Shown: piece after piece, positions 41,537 through 48,295 of the stretch | Position numbering within the stretch: the first letter of the stretch is position 1 | Layout: every line of letters begins with the position of its first letter | Assembly: GCA_017395685.1 (NCBI GenBank) | Contig: JAFQOD010000007.1 | Location: forward strand, 1-48,295 | Direction: 5' to 3' | From: Clostridia bacterium | GTDB lineage: Bacteria; Bacillota; Clostridia; Christensenellales; Aristaeellaceae | DNA length: 48,295 bases | Position numbers and translations under genes: made by a program | Notes under the pieces: model-generated | Databases searched by the model: none | The model's input: only the letters and a program-made list of their open reading frames with translations | Told to the model about the DNA's origin: nothing

Positions 41537-43390
41537 TTATTCGGCGATATCATGCAGAATCGCCAGGATATCCGGCAGCACCAGAATATTATTGCGATCC
41601 ATCTGCTTATAATCCACCGGTTTTCCGGTCACGGCGCTTTCCCGGGCGGAGAGCTGATCCAGATCATCCCAGGGGATCAGGCAGGCATGGATCCGCTTTT
41701 CCATATCCTTGGTCAGCCGCAGGGAGGATTTGCCCTTTTCCTGCATTTCCCATTGATAGCGATCAATGCGCTGATCCAGCTCCCCTTCGCTCATGGGCCG
41801 GAAATTCATCACGTAATGGAATGCGCACCAGCGCAGATGCTCGGTAATGGAGAGATTTTCCAGCATTTCTCCCTGGGGAGGCCATTCCCCGGCTTCCACC
41901 TGCTGCATGGTTTTGCCGGCGGCGGTGAGGATCGCCTGATAAAAATCGGCGGAGGCACGGCTGCTCATTCTGCTGAAATAATCGCAGCGCATCCAGTTTT
42001 CCCAGGGCGTTTTTCCGGAATTGCGGCTGTAGGCATGGTTGATGGCCATGGCCATCCGGTCAATGCGCTCAAGATCCAGGGCGTCGCTGCCGTAGATGCT
42101 CAGATAGGTCTGCTCCGTATCCCCCGGCCGGGTGAATACCAGGCCCTGGCCGCTGCACTGCACTATGGCGGGCATGGCGCCCCGGTCTTTCAGCCAGCGG
42201 CCCATATCCCGGGCGATTTCCCGGTTTTCCTTTTCGCTGCCGGTGCACAGCACGATATAGCGGATGGTATCCTTCTGCTCTTTCAGGAAGGCATAAAAGG
42301 CTTCGGATTTGGCACTGATTTCATGAAAGCGGATATCATAATTTTTCCGTATCTCATGATCGTGCAGCATGCCGTTCTGGGGATGCTCATCGATAATATC
42401 CACCCGGAAGTCGCTGCCGCAGAACTGGCCGTTCATCAGCAGGGCGTCAAGGGCGGCCCGGCCCATCCGGCCAAAGCCGATGATCAGCCCATGGAAATTT
42501 TCCCGGGCCTTGGCGCTGCCGTCAAAGGGGATGGTTTCGCAGGGGGGGAGCTTTTGCATCATCAGCCGGGCCGCCAGCTCATATTCCCGGAAGGCCAGAA
42601 TGCTGCCGTAGCCGTATTTCTGATCGGATACAACCAGAGGGGCAATCTGTTCCTCATCCGCTTTGCGGATGAGCAGCCGGGTCTGCCTGGGCTGGACGGC
42701 GGCCTTTTCAAAGGCCCCCAGCAGATTGCAGATAAAGGAAAAATTCTTCGCTCCGTCTTCATGCAGCGCTGCAATTTCGATCTGCCGCTTGCCGGAACGG
42801 ATGCCCAGCTTTCGCAGCAGCCGTTCATCCGGATGATCGCCGGCATTTTCGGTAACGCCGCCAGCCGCCCGGATCGTCGCTTCTAGGGCAGGGCTGCCCT
42901 GGCCGAGGAATACCACGGACCGATGCATCACATCCATCTGCCGCTTTCCGTATTCCACCGATTCAGCATTCACAGCGTAGATCATCAGCAGTGTGCCCCT
43001 GCGCAAAAAGGCGATCCGGATCCTGCGCAGCAATCTGGCGCCCACAGCCGCCGCTGCAGAGCCGATGACGGCATAGAATGCCATGAAATGCACCACCCAG
43101 AACAGCACGATCACCCACTGCTTCTGAAACAGGGGGGCAGATTCGATGCTGCCCAGATCGCTGGAGCCGCCGATCATTCTGCATACGGCCATGATGGTAT
43201 GCAGAAGGGATACCAGGCTGAAGCCGGATACATGAGAATAGCCGTATCCATACAGGATCAGCCCGGAAACCACGGCGATGGAGCCGAATATGCTCATGAT
43301 CCGGTTCCTGATCCGGGTTTCCACTGCCAGATTCAGCACGGCTGCCAGGAAGCATGCCGCCGCAAGGAGGATGAATGAAATCGTAGTCAT
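41537..43390 (-). CDS. Membrane Rossmann protein with C-terminal RyR domain
   Basis: 617 residues. Transmembrane segments lie at ~4-21, ~33-50 and ~92-118, with a short hydrophobic helix (~58-72) between the second and third that could be a pore helix. Two nucleotide-binding-like regions follow, residues ~131-290 and a clear TrkA-N/RCK-type Rossmann at ~300-435 (GLIIGFGRMGRAALDALL, DIIDEH, IRYIVLCTGSEKENREIA). The C-terminus (512-612) reads EHLRWCAFHYVMNFRP, an inserted helix, HACLIPWDDLD and DYKQMDRNNILVLPDILA, the consensus of the RyR (ryanodine-receptor repeat) domain. AGGAG precedes the ATG. Function unknown; it may be a ligand-gated membrane effector. The TIR gene lies 74 bases upstream with no terminator between. 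Confidence 0.75.
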   Translation of the reverse strand: MTTISFILLAAACFLAAVLNLAVETRIRNRIMSIFGSIAVVSGLILYGYGYSHVSGFSLVSLLHTIMAVCRMIGGSSDLGSIESAPLFQKQWVIVLFWVVHFMAFYAVIGSAAAAVGARLLRRIRIAFLRRGTLLMIYAVNAESVEYGKRQMDVMHRSVVFLGQGSPALEATIRAAGGVTENAGDHPDERLLRKLGIRSGKRQIEIAALHEDGAKNFSFICNLLGAFEKAAVQPRQTRLLIRKADEEQIAPLVVSDQKYGYGSILAFREYELAARLMMQKLPPCETIPFDGSAKARENFHGLIIGFGRMGRAALDALLMNGQFCGSDFRVDIIDEHPQNGMLHDHEIRKNYDIRFHEISAKSEAFYAFLKEQKDTIRYIVLCTGSEKENREIARDMGRWLKDRGAMPAIVQCSGQGLVFTRPGDTEQTYLSIYGSDALDLERIDRMAMAINHAYSRNSGKTPWENWMRCDYFSRMSSRASADFYQAILTAAGKTMQQVEAGEWPPQGEMLENLSITEHLRWCAFHYVMNFRPMSEGELDQRIDRYQWEMQEKGKSSLRLTKDMEKRIHACLIPWDDLDQLSARESAVTGKPVDYKQMDRNNILVLPDILAILHDIAE

Positions 43391-43464
43391 GGTAACTCCT
43401 GTTTCATTATGTATTCAATGCCTGCATGCATGGGGCCGCAGACAGGGGAAAAAGTGCGCCGGGA

Positions 43465-46400
43465 TCAATACAGGGTATCCTGCACAATATCAATCAACTG
43501 GGAGGTGGCGGGAATGGCAAAGGCCATCAGACGATACTGATTGGTATTCACATCATAGCGGCATACGTATACCTTGTTTTGCTTGGCATCGAAAAATTTG
43601 AAATCCTTGATGGTAAACAGATCCTCCCAGGATCTGGTATCCACGCACAGTCCGTTAAGACCGGAGCGGATATACAATCTGTTGTTCTGCTGATCCGGCC
43701 AGACGGAGAAGGCCCGGGCGTCAACGGAGCCGCTGAAGAGGGTGCGGAAAACCAGCTGCTGGGTATCCATCTGATAGACCATGAACTGGCCGTCCCTGGT
43801 AAGGAGATAGACATACTGATCATCCAGGAGGATCCCCGTTTTCAGAATGGAAACCGGATGCATGCCCACGGGGATCGTGCAGAAAAGCCCGGCCGTTTTG
43901 CTGTCATAGACCCGGATGCACTTATCCTGATCATACACCGCAAACAGGGGCAGCTTTTCACCGAATGCCATCAGCCTGTCATCCGTGCCCCGGGCGGCGT
44001 CGGGAATGCGGATCCATTTTTCCGCCGCCAGATCATAAACAATGAACTGCTCCATTTCCCTTATATCTTCGGAGGCAAAGCCGCTGAGGATGATCAGCCC
44101 GTTTTTCCCTGTGTGGAGCATGGAGAACAGATCCAGATCATTCCGGGAAACGGGATGCACATCCTGAGGAAGGGGAACGGAAATGGCATTTTCCCCATCC
44201 AGCCAGTAGGTAAGGGTATGATTGCTGCTTTGGGCGGAAAGGATTTTTCCCCCTGCGGCCAATTGGACGGCGTCTGCCCGGGAGAGGGTGGCCAGCAGAT
44301 TGAAATCCTCCGTGGCGGTCATGACGATTACTTCTTTTTCGGAAAGCGGGGTGATGCTGCCGTCCAGGCCGATGCGGCAGATGCCCTTTTCATCCGAGCA
44401 GGCAAGCAGATGCTTTCCATCGCCGGTGAGATAATACTGATCGTAATCGGCGAAATTCCCTTCCATTCTGATGGAAGCCATGGATTGGGCGTTGGTATCC
44501 ACCACATTCAGAAGGAAGCCGGTATCCTGCCAGACAGGGCCCAGCAGCGCCTGCCCCTGGGAGTTGAGGCAGATAAAGTTACCGGGATCTGTGGTGAGTG
44601 CCCCCTCCGTTTTCACGGTTACCGCTTCCGGCAGCACCGGATTGGGCAGCACAGACGCCACATAAGCGGTGCATCGGTCCTCTGCCAGATAGGCGATGCT
44701 GCCGCCCCCTTCTTCCAGCGCCGGCATGACAAAGCCCTGGATCCTGTTATCGCTGATATGGGCCCGGATCAGGCCGTCCCTGAAAAAGAGCATTTCCGGG
44801 GTATCGGGCAGATTGACGATGGCGGAATAGAAATTGGAATCATGCAGGCCGGAGGCATTGCTCCATGCTGCGGCGCAGTAGCCGTCCTCCTGGGCATAGC
44901 CGAAGAGACCATGATCCATCAGATACAGGGCGATGATATCGGCATCCGTTTCCCCGGATGCTTTGATTTTTCCGCTGGCCTTATCCAGCACGATCAGTTG
45001 ATTGGCCACGGCCAGTACGACGCCGGTCTGATCGGAAACGGCCAGGCATTTTTCGTTTGCTGCCAGGTAATTGGCCAGATCGAAGGAATTTTCCCAAAGC
45101 AGGCTGCCTTTTTTCACATCAAAGCACTGCAGATGCAGCGTTTGGTGATTCCGGCAGCTGACCACAAGGGCCTGATCCTTGCCCAGGGCAAAGGTACGCA
45201 GGAAATCGTAGGCGCTGGTCAGGCCGTCATTTGGGATCAGGGAAAGGCTTTCCGCCTGAAGATCAATTGTATACAGCAGGGCCTGGGAAATACCTTTTTC
45301 TGTATTGAAAACGGATCCCGTAAAGAGATCGGGGCTGAGGAAGGCGCCGCTGGTGCCTGCCTGATAATCCCGATCAAAGGCAGTGCCGTCATATAATTCG
45401 TAGGTGACGGATCGCTTCAGCAGGGGAATCCTCTGCTGCAGGCTGCCATCCCGGGCAGAAAGGGTAACAAAGCTGTATTCATACCGGGGATCCGTTACAT
45501 CTTTTTGGAAAGCGCTGAAATAACGGGATTCAATATAGCCGATTTTCTGGCTTTCTTCCTCAAAATAGAGGCCGCTTTCAATCTTGATATCGAAATTCGT
45601 CTGCCATGCGGTATGGCCTGTGGCGGCCTGGAGGCCGGAGAGGATGCCGTCATAATAACAGATGATCAGGCCGCTTTTTTCATCATAAAAGAGCTGGGGA
45701 TCTGCATTCTCGATCCGGTAGATATCTTCATGCTCCGGCAGCTTGGCTTCCCAGAGAAGCAGGCCGGATGCAGCGTCAAAACTGCTGACTGTGCCGTACA
45801 TATCAATGGAAAAGAGACGGCTGCCATCGGCATTGAAGGCCATTTTTTCAATGGGGGAATGATGGGGCAGCGCAGTTTTGGTCAGCAGCAGGGTATCGGA
45901 GCGTTCCTCCAGCACATCAACCGTCTGAAAGAGCACCCGCTCTGCCGGGGCATAATAGGGCCGCTCCATTTCCGGGGAATAGAGGGCGTTGCTGGCATGC
46001 TTCATGGCCTCCGCTGCATCCCCGTTTTTGATGGCCTCTTCTGCTTTGCCGGCCAGCAGGCCGGATTCCCTGTTGAGGGCCAGCTCGATGGCGGCGGTCA
46101 ATTGCTGGTTTTTCTGGGTCAGCTGCTGGTTTTTGGCAAAAAGCATTCCGATAAAGCTGCCGGCCAGCAATAAGGAAAGGGCGGCCAGCGCCCCGATGCG
46201 CTTCATCCGGCGGGTTTTTTCCCGCTGCACCAGCCCGTCATAGGAGCAGCCCAGCATGCCCGCATACAGCTTTTTGATCTGGGCCTTGGTTTTCTTGAGG
46301 GAGGAAGCGATGGTATCGGCCCGCACATCCAGGGCCAGGGGCTCCACATCCTGATACTGCCCGGTTACCTTGTTGAGCACGTGGGTCAGCTGCCGGGGGA

Positions 46401-46749
46401 ATACATCCCCGGGCTCGCCGTCCGCCAGCACCACAAAGGCATCCTCCGCATCATGATGCTCCAGGAAATAATTGATTTCCCGTGCAACCCAGGGCGATTC
46501 CCTGGCCTCCGGGGAACAGATAACGATCAGATGCCGGGATGCATCCAGGGCGGTGCAGATGCTTTCCGTCAGATCGCTGGAGATGGGCAGTTCCTCCTCA
46601 TCCCGGAAGACGATGCCCAGCTTTTTGCCATCCTTGCGCAGGGATTTGGGGATGATATAATTTTCAATCAGCGTATGCACCTGCTTGGCAATGGCCGCAT
46701 CCCGCGGCGCATGCTTATAGCTGATAAAGGCCATGTATGTTCGTTCCAT
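43465..46749 (-). CDS. TIR-domain protein with transmembrane helix and extracytoplasmic beta-propeller
   Basis: 1094 residues. The TIR domain (4-~155) opens YMAFISYKHAPRDAAIAKQV and contains FRDEEELP and SPWVAREINYF; W87-x-x-x-E91 places a candidate catalytic glutamate as in NAD-cleaving TIRs. After basic residues (KTRRMKR, ~178-184) comes one transmembrane helix (185-205), then a coiled coil (NQQLTQKNQQLTAAIELAL), TPR-like helices (~235-260) and ~830 residues of WD40/PQQ-like blades (for example FNADGSRLFSIDMYGTVSSFDAASGLLLWEAKL). The positive-inside rule puts TIR in the cytoplasm and the propeller outside. GGGAGG precedes the ATG at 46749; the open frame beyond it is not coding. Likely a sensor that controls TIR activity. 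Confidence 0.85.
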   Translation of the reverse strand: MERTYMAFISYKHAPRDAAIAKQVHTLIENYIIPKSLRKDGKKLGIVFRDEEELPISSDLTESICTALDASRHLIVICSPEARESPWVAREINYFLEHHDAEDAFVVLADGEPGDVFPRQLTHVLNKVTGQYQDVEPLALDVRADTIASSLKKTKAQIKKLYAGMLGCSYDGLVQREKTRRMKRIGALAALSLLLAGSFIGMLFAKNQQLTQKNQQLTAAIELALNRESGLLAGKAEEAIKNGDAAEAMKHASNALYSPEMERPYYAPAERVLFQTVDVLEERSDTLLLTKTALPHHSPIEKMAFNADGSRLFSIDMYGTVSSFDAASGLLLWEAKLPEHEDIYRIENADPQLFYDEKSGLIICYYDGILSGLQAATGHTAWQTNFDIKIESGLYFEEESQKIGYIESRYFSAFQKDVTDPRYEYSFVTLSARDGSLQQRIPLLKRSVTYELYDGTAFDRDYQAGTSGAFLSPDLFTGSVFNTEKGISQALLYTIDLQAESLSLIPNDGLTSAYDFLRTFALGKDQALVVSCRNHQTLHLQCFDVKKGSLLWENSFDLANYLAANEKCLAVSDQTGVVLAVANQLIVLDKASGKIKASGETDADIIALYLMDHGLFGYAQEDGYCAAAWSNASGLHDSNFYSAIVNLPDTPEMLFFRDGLIRAHISDNRIQGFVMPALEEGGGSIAYLAEDRCTAYVASVLPNPVLPEAVTVKTEGALTTDPGNFICLNSQGQALLGPVWQDTGFLLNVVDTNAQSMASIRMEGNFADYDQYYLTGDGKHLLACSDEKGICRIGLDGSITPLSEKEVIVMTATEDFNLLATLSRADAVQLAAGGKILSAQSSNHTLTYWLDGENAISVPLPQDVHPVSRNDLDLFSMLHTGKNGLIILSGFASEDIREMEQFIVYDLAAEKWIRIPDAARGTDDRLMAFGEKLPLFAVYDQDKCIRVYDSKTAGLFCTIPVGMHPVSILKTGILLDDQYVYLLTRDGQFMVYQMDTQQLVFRTLFSGSVDARAFSVWPDQQNNRLYIRSGLNGLCVDTRSWEDLFTIKDFKFFDAKQNKVYVCRYDVNTNQYRLMAFAIPATSQLIDIVQDTLY

Positions 46750-46852
46750 GGGATATGCCTCCCGTCGCTTGTGGAAAGTGAATGATTTTTTCCTGCGATC
46801 CGCCGGCCACCCCGGCGGTGCATCCTGATGTGCATAAATTTTCCTATTATTT

Positions 46853-46881
46853 ATTATACATGATATTTGCGCCCGCCACAA
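46853..46881 (-). promoter_or_regulatory. Promoter of the TIR/RyR operon
   Basis: Minus-strand TTGTGG (46876-46881), 17-base spacer, TATAAT (46853-46858), extended TG. The ~95-base leader contains a GC hairpin (CCGCCGG/CCGGCGG, 46801-46819). Confidence 0.65.
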
Positions 46882-46975
46882 CTGCCAGACGGGGGGATTT
46901 TTATCAAAATCAGATCATGGGCAGATGCATAAATGGAGACGGCCTGGTATTGATTTCCGCAAACCGGCAATTTTC

Positions 46976-47004
46976 TTGACAAAGAAATATGAATCGGGTA
47001 TACT
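46976..47004 (+). promoter_or_regulatory. Promoter of the phosphodiester-glycosidase gene
   Basis: TTGACA (46976-46981), 17-base spacer, TATACT (46999-47004). Confidence 0.85.
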
Positions 47005-47043
47005 TTTTTTGGTTTTTCATCAGTCTTAAGCGGAGGATAAATC

Positions 47044-47946
47044 ATGAAGCTTACCAGGATCATTGCCTGTTTACTCCTGATGATGATGCTTGCTGCCTGT
47101 GCATCGGCCGGCGAAGAGGAAATTACCGTTCCGCCTTTTGCGGATTTTTCCGAGAAATTCGGGGATCTGTTCCTGGAAGAAGGGGAAGAAATCATCCAGG
47201 AAGAATTGATTTACCGCAGCCAGGATATCTATATTGAAATCACGCCCATGCGCAGATTGGCGTCGGATATTTACGTGGCGGATATTTATGTGCGCAGTGT
47301 GGAAAATTTCCAGCGCGCCTATGGTAAAAATAAATGGAAGAGCACTGCACAGAAAGTAAAGGTGATTTCACAGGCGAATGACGCCATTCTTGGCATGACC
47401 GGCGATAACAGCCATAATCTTACCGCTGGCTGGGTGATTGGGAATGGAAAGGTTCTGCGGAAAAGCAGCAATCGGAAGAGGGATCTTTGCCTGATCTACC
47501 GGGACGGCACCATGGAAACCATTGAAGCCCAGAATGTTGATAATAACTGGCTCAAGGAAAAGGCGGCCACCAATGAAATCTGGCATTGCTTCCTTTTCGG
47601 CCCCGCCCTTCTGGATGCGGAGGGAAAGGCAAAAACCAAATTCAATTCCAATGTAGGGCCTGCCAATCCCCGTTCGGTCATCGGTTATTATGAGCCCGGG
47701 CATTATTGCTTTGTTCAGATCGATGGGCGGGGGGCCAAGAGCAAGCTGGAACCCAAGAAAAAAAGCACGGGCCTGAAGCTGAAGGATCTTTCCCTTCTGA
47801 TGGAGGAACTGGGCTGCAAGGCGGCCTATAATCTGGATGGAGGCCAATCCTCCATGATGTATTTCGGTAATGATCTGATTTCTGTTCCTTATAATAACGG
47901 CCGCTCTGCAGGGGATATCGTCATTATCAAGGAATTGCAGGAATGA
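47044..47946 (+). CDS. Phosphodiester glycosidase (NAGPA-type) lipoprotein
   Basis: 300 residues. The signal peptide ends in the lipobox LAAC (Cys19-20 region, LLMMMLAACAS), so it is probably anchored on the outer membrane face. The body matches the NAGPA/DUF2233 fold: YVADIYVRS, ILGMTGDNSHN, GPALLDAEGK, NPRSVIGYYEPGHYCFVQIDGR, and the closing NLDGGQSSMMYFG with GDIVIIKE, where Asp-Gly-Gly is conserved. Related enzymes cleave sugar-1-phosphodiesters; in Bacillota they may act on wall polymers. AGCGGAGGA precedes the ATG. Monocistronic. Confidence 0.85.
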   Translation: MKLTRIIACLLLMMMLAACASAGEEEITVPPFADFSEKFGDLFLEEGEEIIQEELIYRSQDIYIEITPMRRLASDIYVADIYVRSVENFQRAYGKNKWKSTAQKVKVISQANDAILGMTGDNSHNLTAGWVIGNGKVLRKSSNRKRDLCLIYRDGTMETIEAQNVDNNWLKEKAATNEIWHCFLFGPALLDAEGKAKTKFNSNVGPANPRSVIGYYEPGHYCFVQIDGRGAKSKLEPKKKSTGLKLKDLSLLMEELGCKAAYNLDGGQSSMMYFGNDLISVPYNNGRSAGDIVIIKELQE

Positions 47947-47973
47947 TGGATGCCTGATTGAGAAGGCAATCTG

Positions 47974-48002
47974 TTGACAGATGATTCAGTTTTTTGTATA
48001 CT
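47974..48002 (+). promoter_or_regulatory. Promoter before the short ORF and IS
   Basis: TTGACA (47974-47979), 17-base spacer, TATACT (47997-48002). A strong promoter with only a 19-codon ORF before the IS end. Confidence 0.7.
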
Positions 48003-48037
48003 GTATTCAGCGAATGAAAGGCAGGTGAGCAGCTGTT

Positions 48038-48097
48038 ATGAAGAACTTCATTTTCAGGAAAACGGGAAGGATGGCTGCTTGCCGCATGCGTACATGA
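48038..48097 (+). CDS. Short ORF, possibly the start of a gene broken by the IS
   Basis: ATG at 48038 follows GCAGGTGAGC and a good promoter; it reads MKNFIFRKTGRMAACRMRT and stops at 48095. No family is recognisable. It may be a real leader peptide or the degraded 5' end of a gene interrupted by the insertion at 48157. Confidence 0.3.
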   Translation: MKNFIFRKTGRMAACRMRT

Positions 48098-48163
48098 TGG
48101 ATCTGCCCCCCGACGGTGCATGTGTTTGCAGTGAATTTTTCGCACTCCCCTTTTCCTGAACTG

Positions 48164-48210
48164 CTCCCCATTTGTTAGACAGTATGGTATACTGAATAAC
48201 GAATGGGGAG
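48164..48210 (+). promoter_or_regulatory. Long hairpin hiding the IS3 OrfA ribosome-binding site
   Basis: CTCCCCATTTGTTA (48164-48177) pairs with TAACGAATGGGGAG (48197-48210, one G-U), and CAGTAT pairs with ATACTG inside. The Shine-Dalgarno GGGGAG (48205-48210) is wholly in the stem, seven bases before the ATG. Only transcripts starting inside the element would escape, so read-through would not make transposase. Confidence 0.75.
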
Positions 48211-48217
48211 TGATTTT

Positions 48218-48295
48218 ATGCCCAAGGGAGTACCGAACAAGAGATACACAGCGGAATTCAAGAAACACGTGGTGGAAACGATGTTAAGTGAAGGA
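48218..48295 (+). CDS. IS3-family transposase OrfA, N-terminal 26 residues
   Basis: MPKGVPNKRYTAEFKKHVVE and the following METMLSEG-like residues match the start of IS3-family OrfA helix-turn-helix proteins of Clostridia (PNKRYTxEFKxxVVExM). The gene runs off the window; OrfB would follow by a programmed frameshift. GGGGAG lies in the hairpin described separately. Confidence 0.85.
   Translation, partial: MPKGVPNKRYTAEFKKHVVETMLSEG

Larger units (their letters stand above)
48157..48295 (+). mobile_element. Left end of an IS3-family insertion sequence
   Basis: TGAACTGCTCCCC at 48157 is a typical IS3-family terminus (TG start, C-rich), and the first transposase ORF starts 61 bases in. The rest is outside the window. 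The neighbour upstream (TTTTCC) is probably target DNA. Confidence 0.75.

Noticed and set aside
43426-45396. 656-codon open frame on the plus strand
   Set aside because: It lies entirely antisense to the TIR/propeller gene, has no ribosome-binding site, and its composition (His/Gly/Gln/Ile-rich) is that of a mirrored GC-rich gene.
46750-46881. Longer N-terminus for the TIR protein
   Set aside because: It would start on the -35 element of the likely promoter, and the ribosome-binding site is before 46749.

Overview
The window reads as chromosomal DNA of a GC-rich, low-redundancy member of the Bacillota, most likely a gut Clostridia lineage (Christensenellales-like is my guess). The reasons are strong AGGAGG ribosome-binding sites, many TTGACA-N17-TATAAT promoters (often with an extended TG), classic hairpin/T-run terminators, anaerobe genes (rubrerythrin, formate/nitrite channel, NADP-type glutamate dehydrogenase) and a histidine-to-glutamate fermentation operon. 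Both ends are cut inside insertion sequences.

Layout. 1-120: edge of an IS. 0.36-4.2 kb: rubrerythrin with two rubredoxin-like domains, a DMT-family permease, and a GH20 hexosaminidase with a DUF4298 partner. 4.4-5.9 kb (minus): a secreted beta-helix protein with a SipW-type signal. 6.2-12.5 kb: complete histidine utilisation operon hutU-hutI-ftcD-fchA-hutH. 12.7-13.7 kb (minus): DHHW-family protein. 13.8-14.2 kb: frameshifted, N-terminally truncated histidine-phosphatase pseudogene. 14.2-17.4 kb (minus): btuF-btuC-btuD-like corrinoid ABC transporter under a cobalamin riboswitch. 17.6-18.0 kb (minus): five tRNAs (Val-Asp-Phe-Gly-Cys). 18.2-21.3 kb: LCP-like protein, PfkB sugar kinase, PLP decarboxylase. 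21.4-22.8 kb (minus): ECF sigma factor with a membrane-anchored probable anti-sigma. 22.95-23.9 kb (minus): GH113-like glycosidase. 24.2-27.7 kb (minus): a compact five-gene operon of cysteine-cluster protein, orphan beta-class DNA methyltransferase, secreted wall-binding barnase-type RNase, barstar inhibitor and XRE regulator. 27.8-31.9 kb: tRNA nucleotidyltransferase, formate/nitrite transporter, RqcH. 32.0-35.4 kb: DUF4867, PHP phosphoesterase and, on the opposite strand, an L-fucose/L-arabinose isomerase family protein. 35.7-37.7 kb: BlaI/M56 regulatory pair with tandem operators. 37.9-40.6 kb (minus): amidohydrolase and glutamate dehydrogenase. 40.85-41.4 kb: tRNA-Thr, tRNA-Pro and a repeat-rich tract containing a copy of the tRNA-Pro 3' end. 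41.5-46.7 kb (minus): a TIR-transmembrane-beta-propeller protein and a membrane Rossmann protein ending in a RyR (ryanodine-receptor repeat) domain. 47.0-47.9 kb: phosphodiester-glycosidase lipoprotein. 48.16-48.3 kb: start of an IS3-family element.

The most interesting parts are the TIR/RyR pair (a candidate nucleotide-signal producer and membrane sensor/effector), the methyltransferase-barnase-barstar operon, a dispersed palindromic repeat present three times, a structured element beside tRNA-Pro whose end regenerates the tRNA 3' tail, and hairpins that hide the transposase ribosome-binding sites at both window edges. Functions are assigned by reading motifs and from knowledge of the families; no database search was run.
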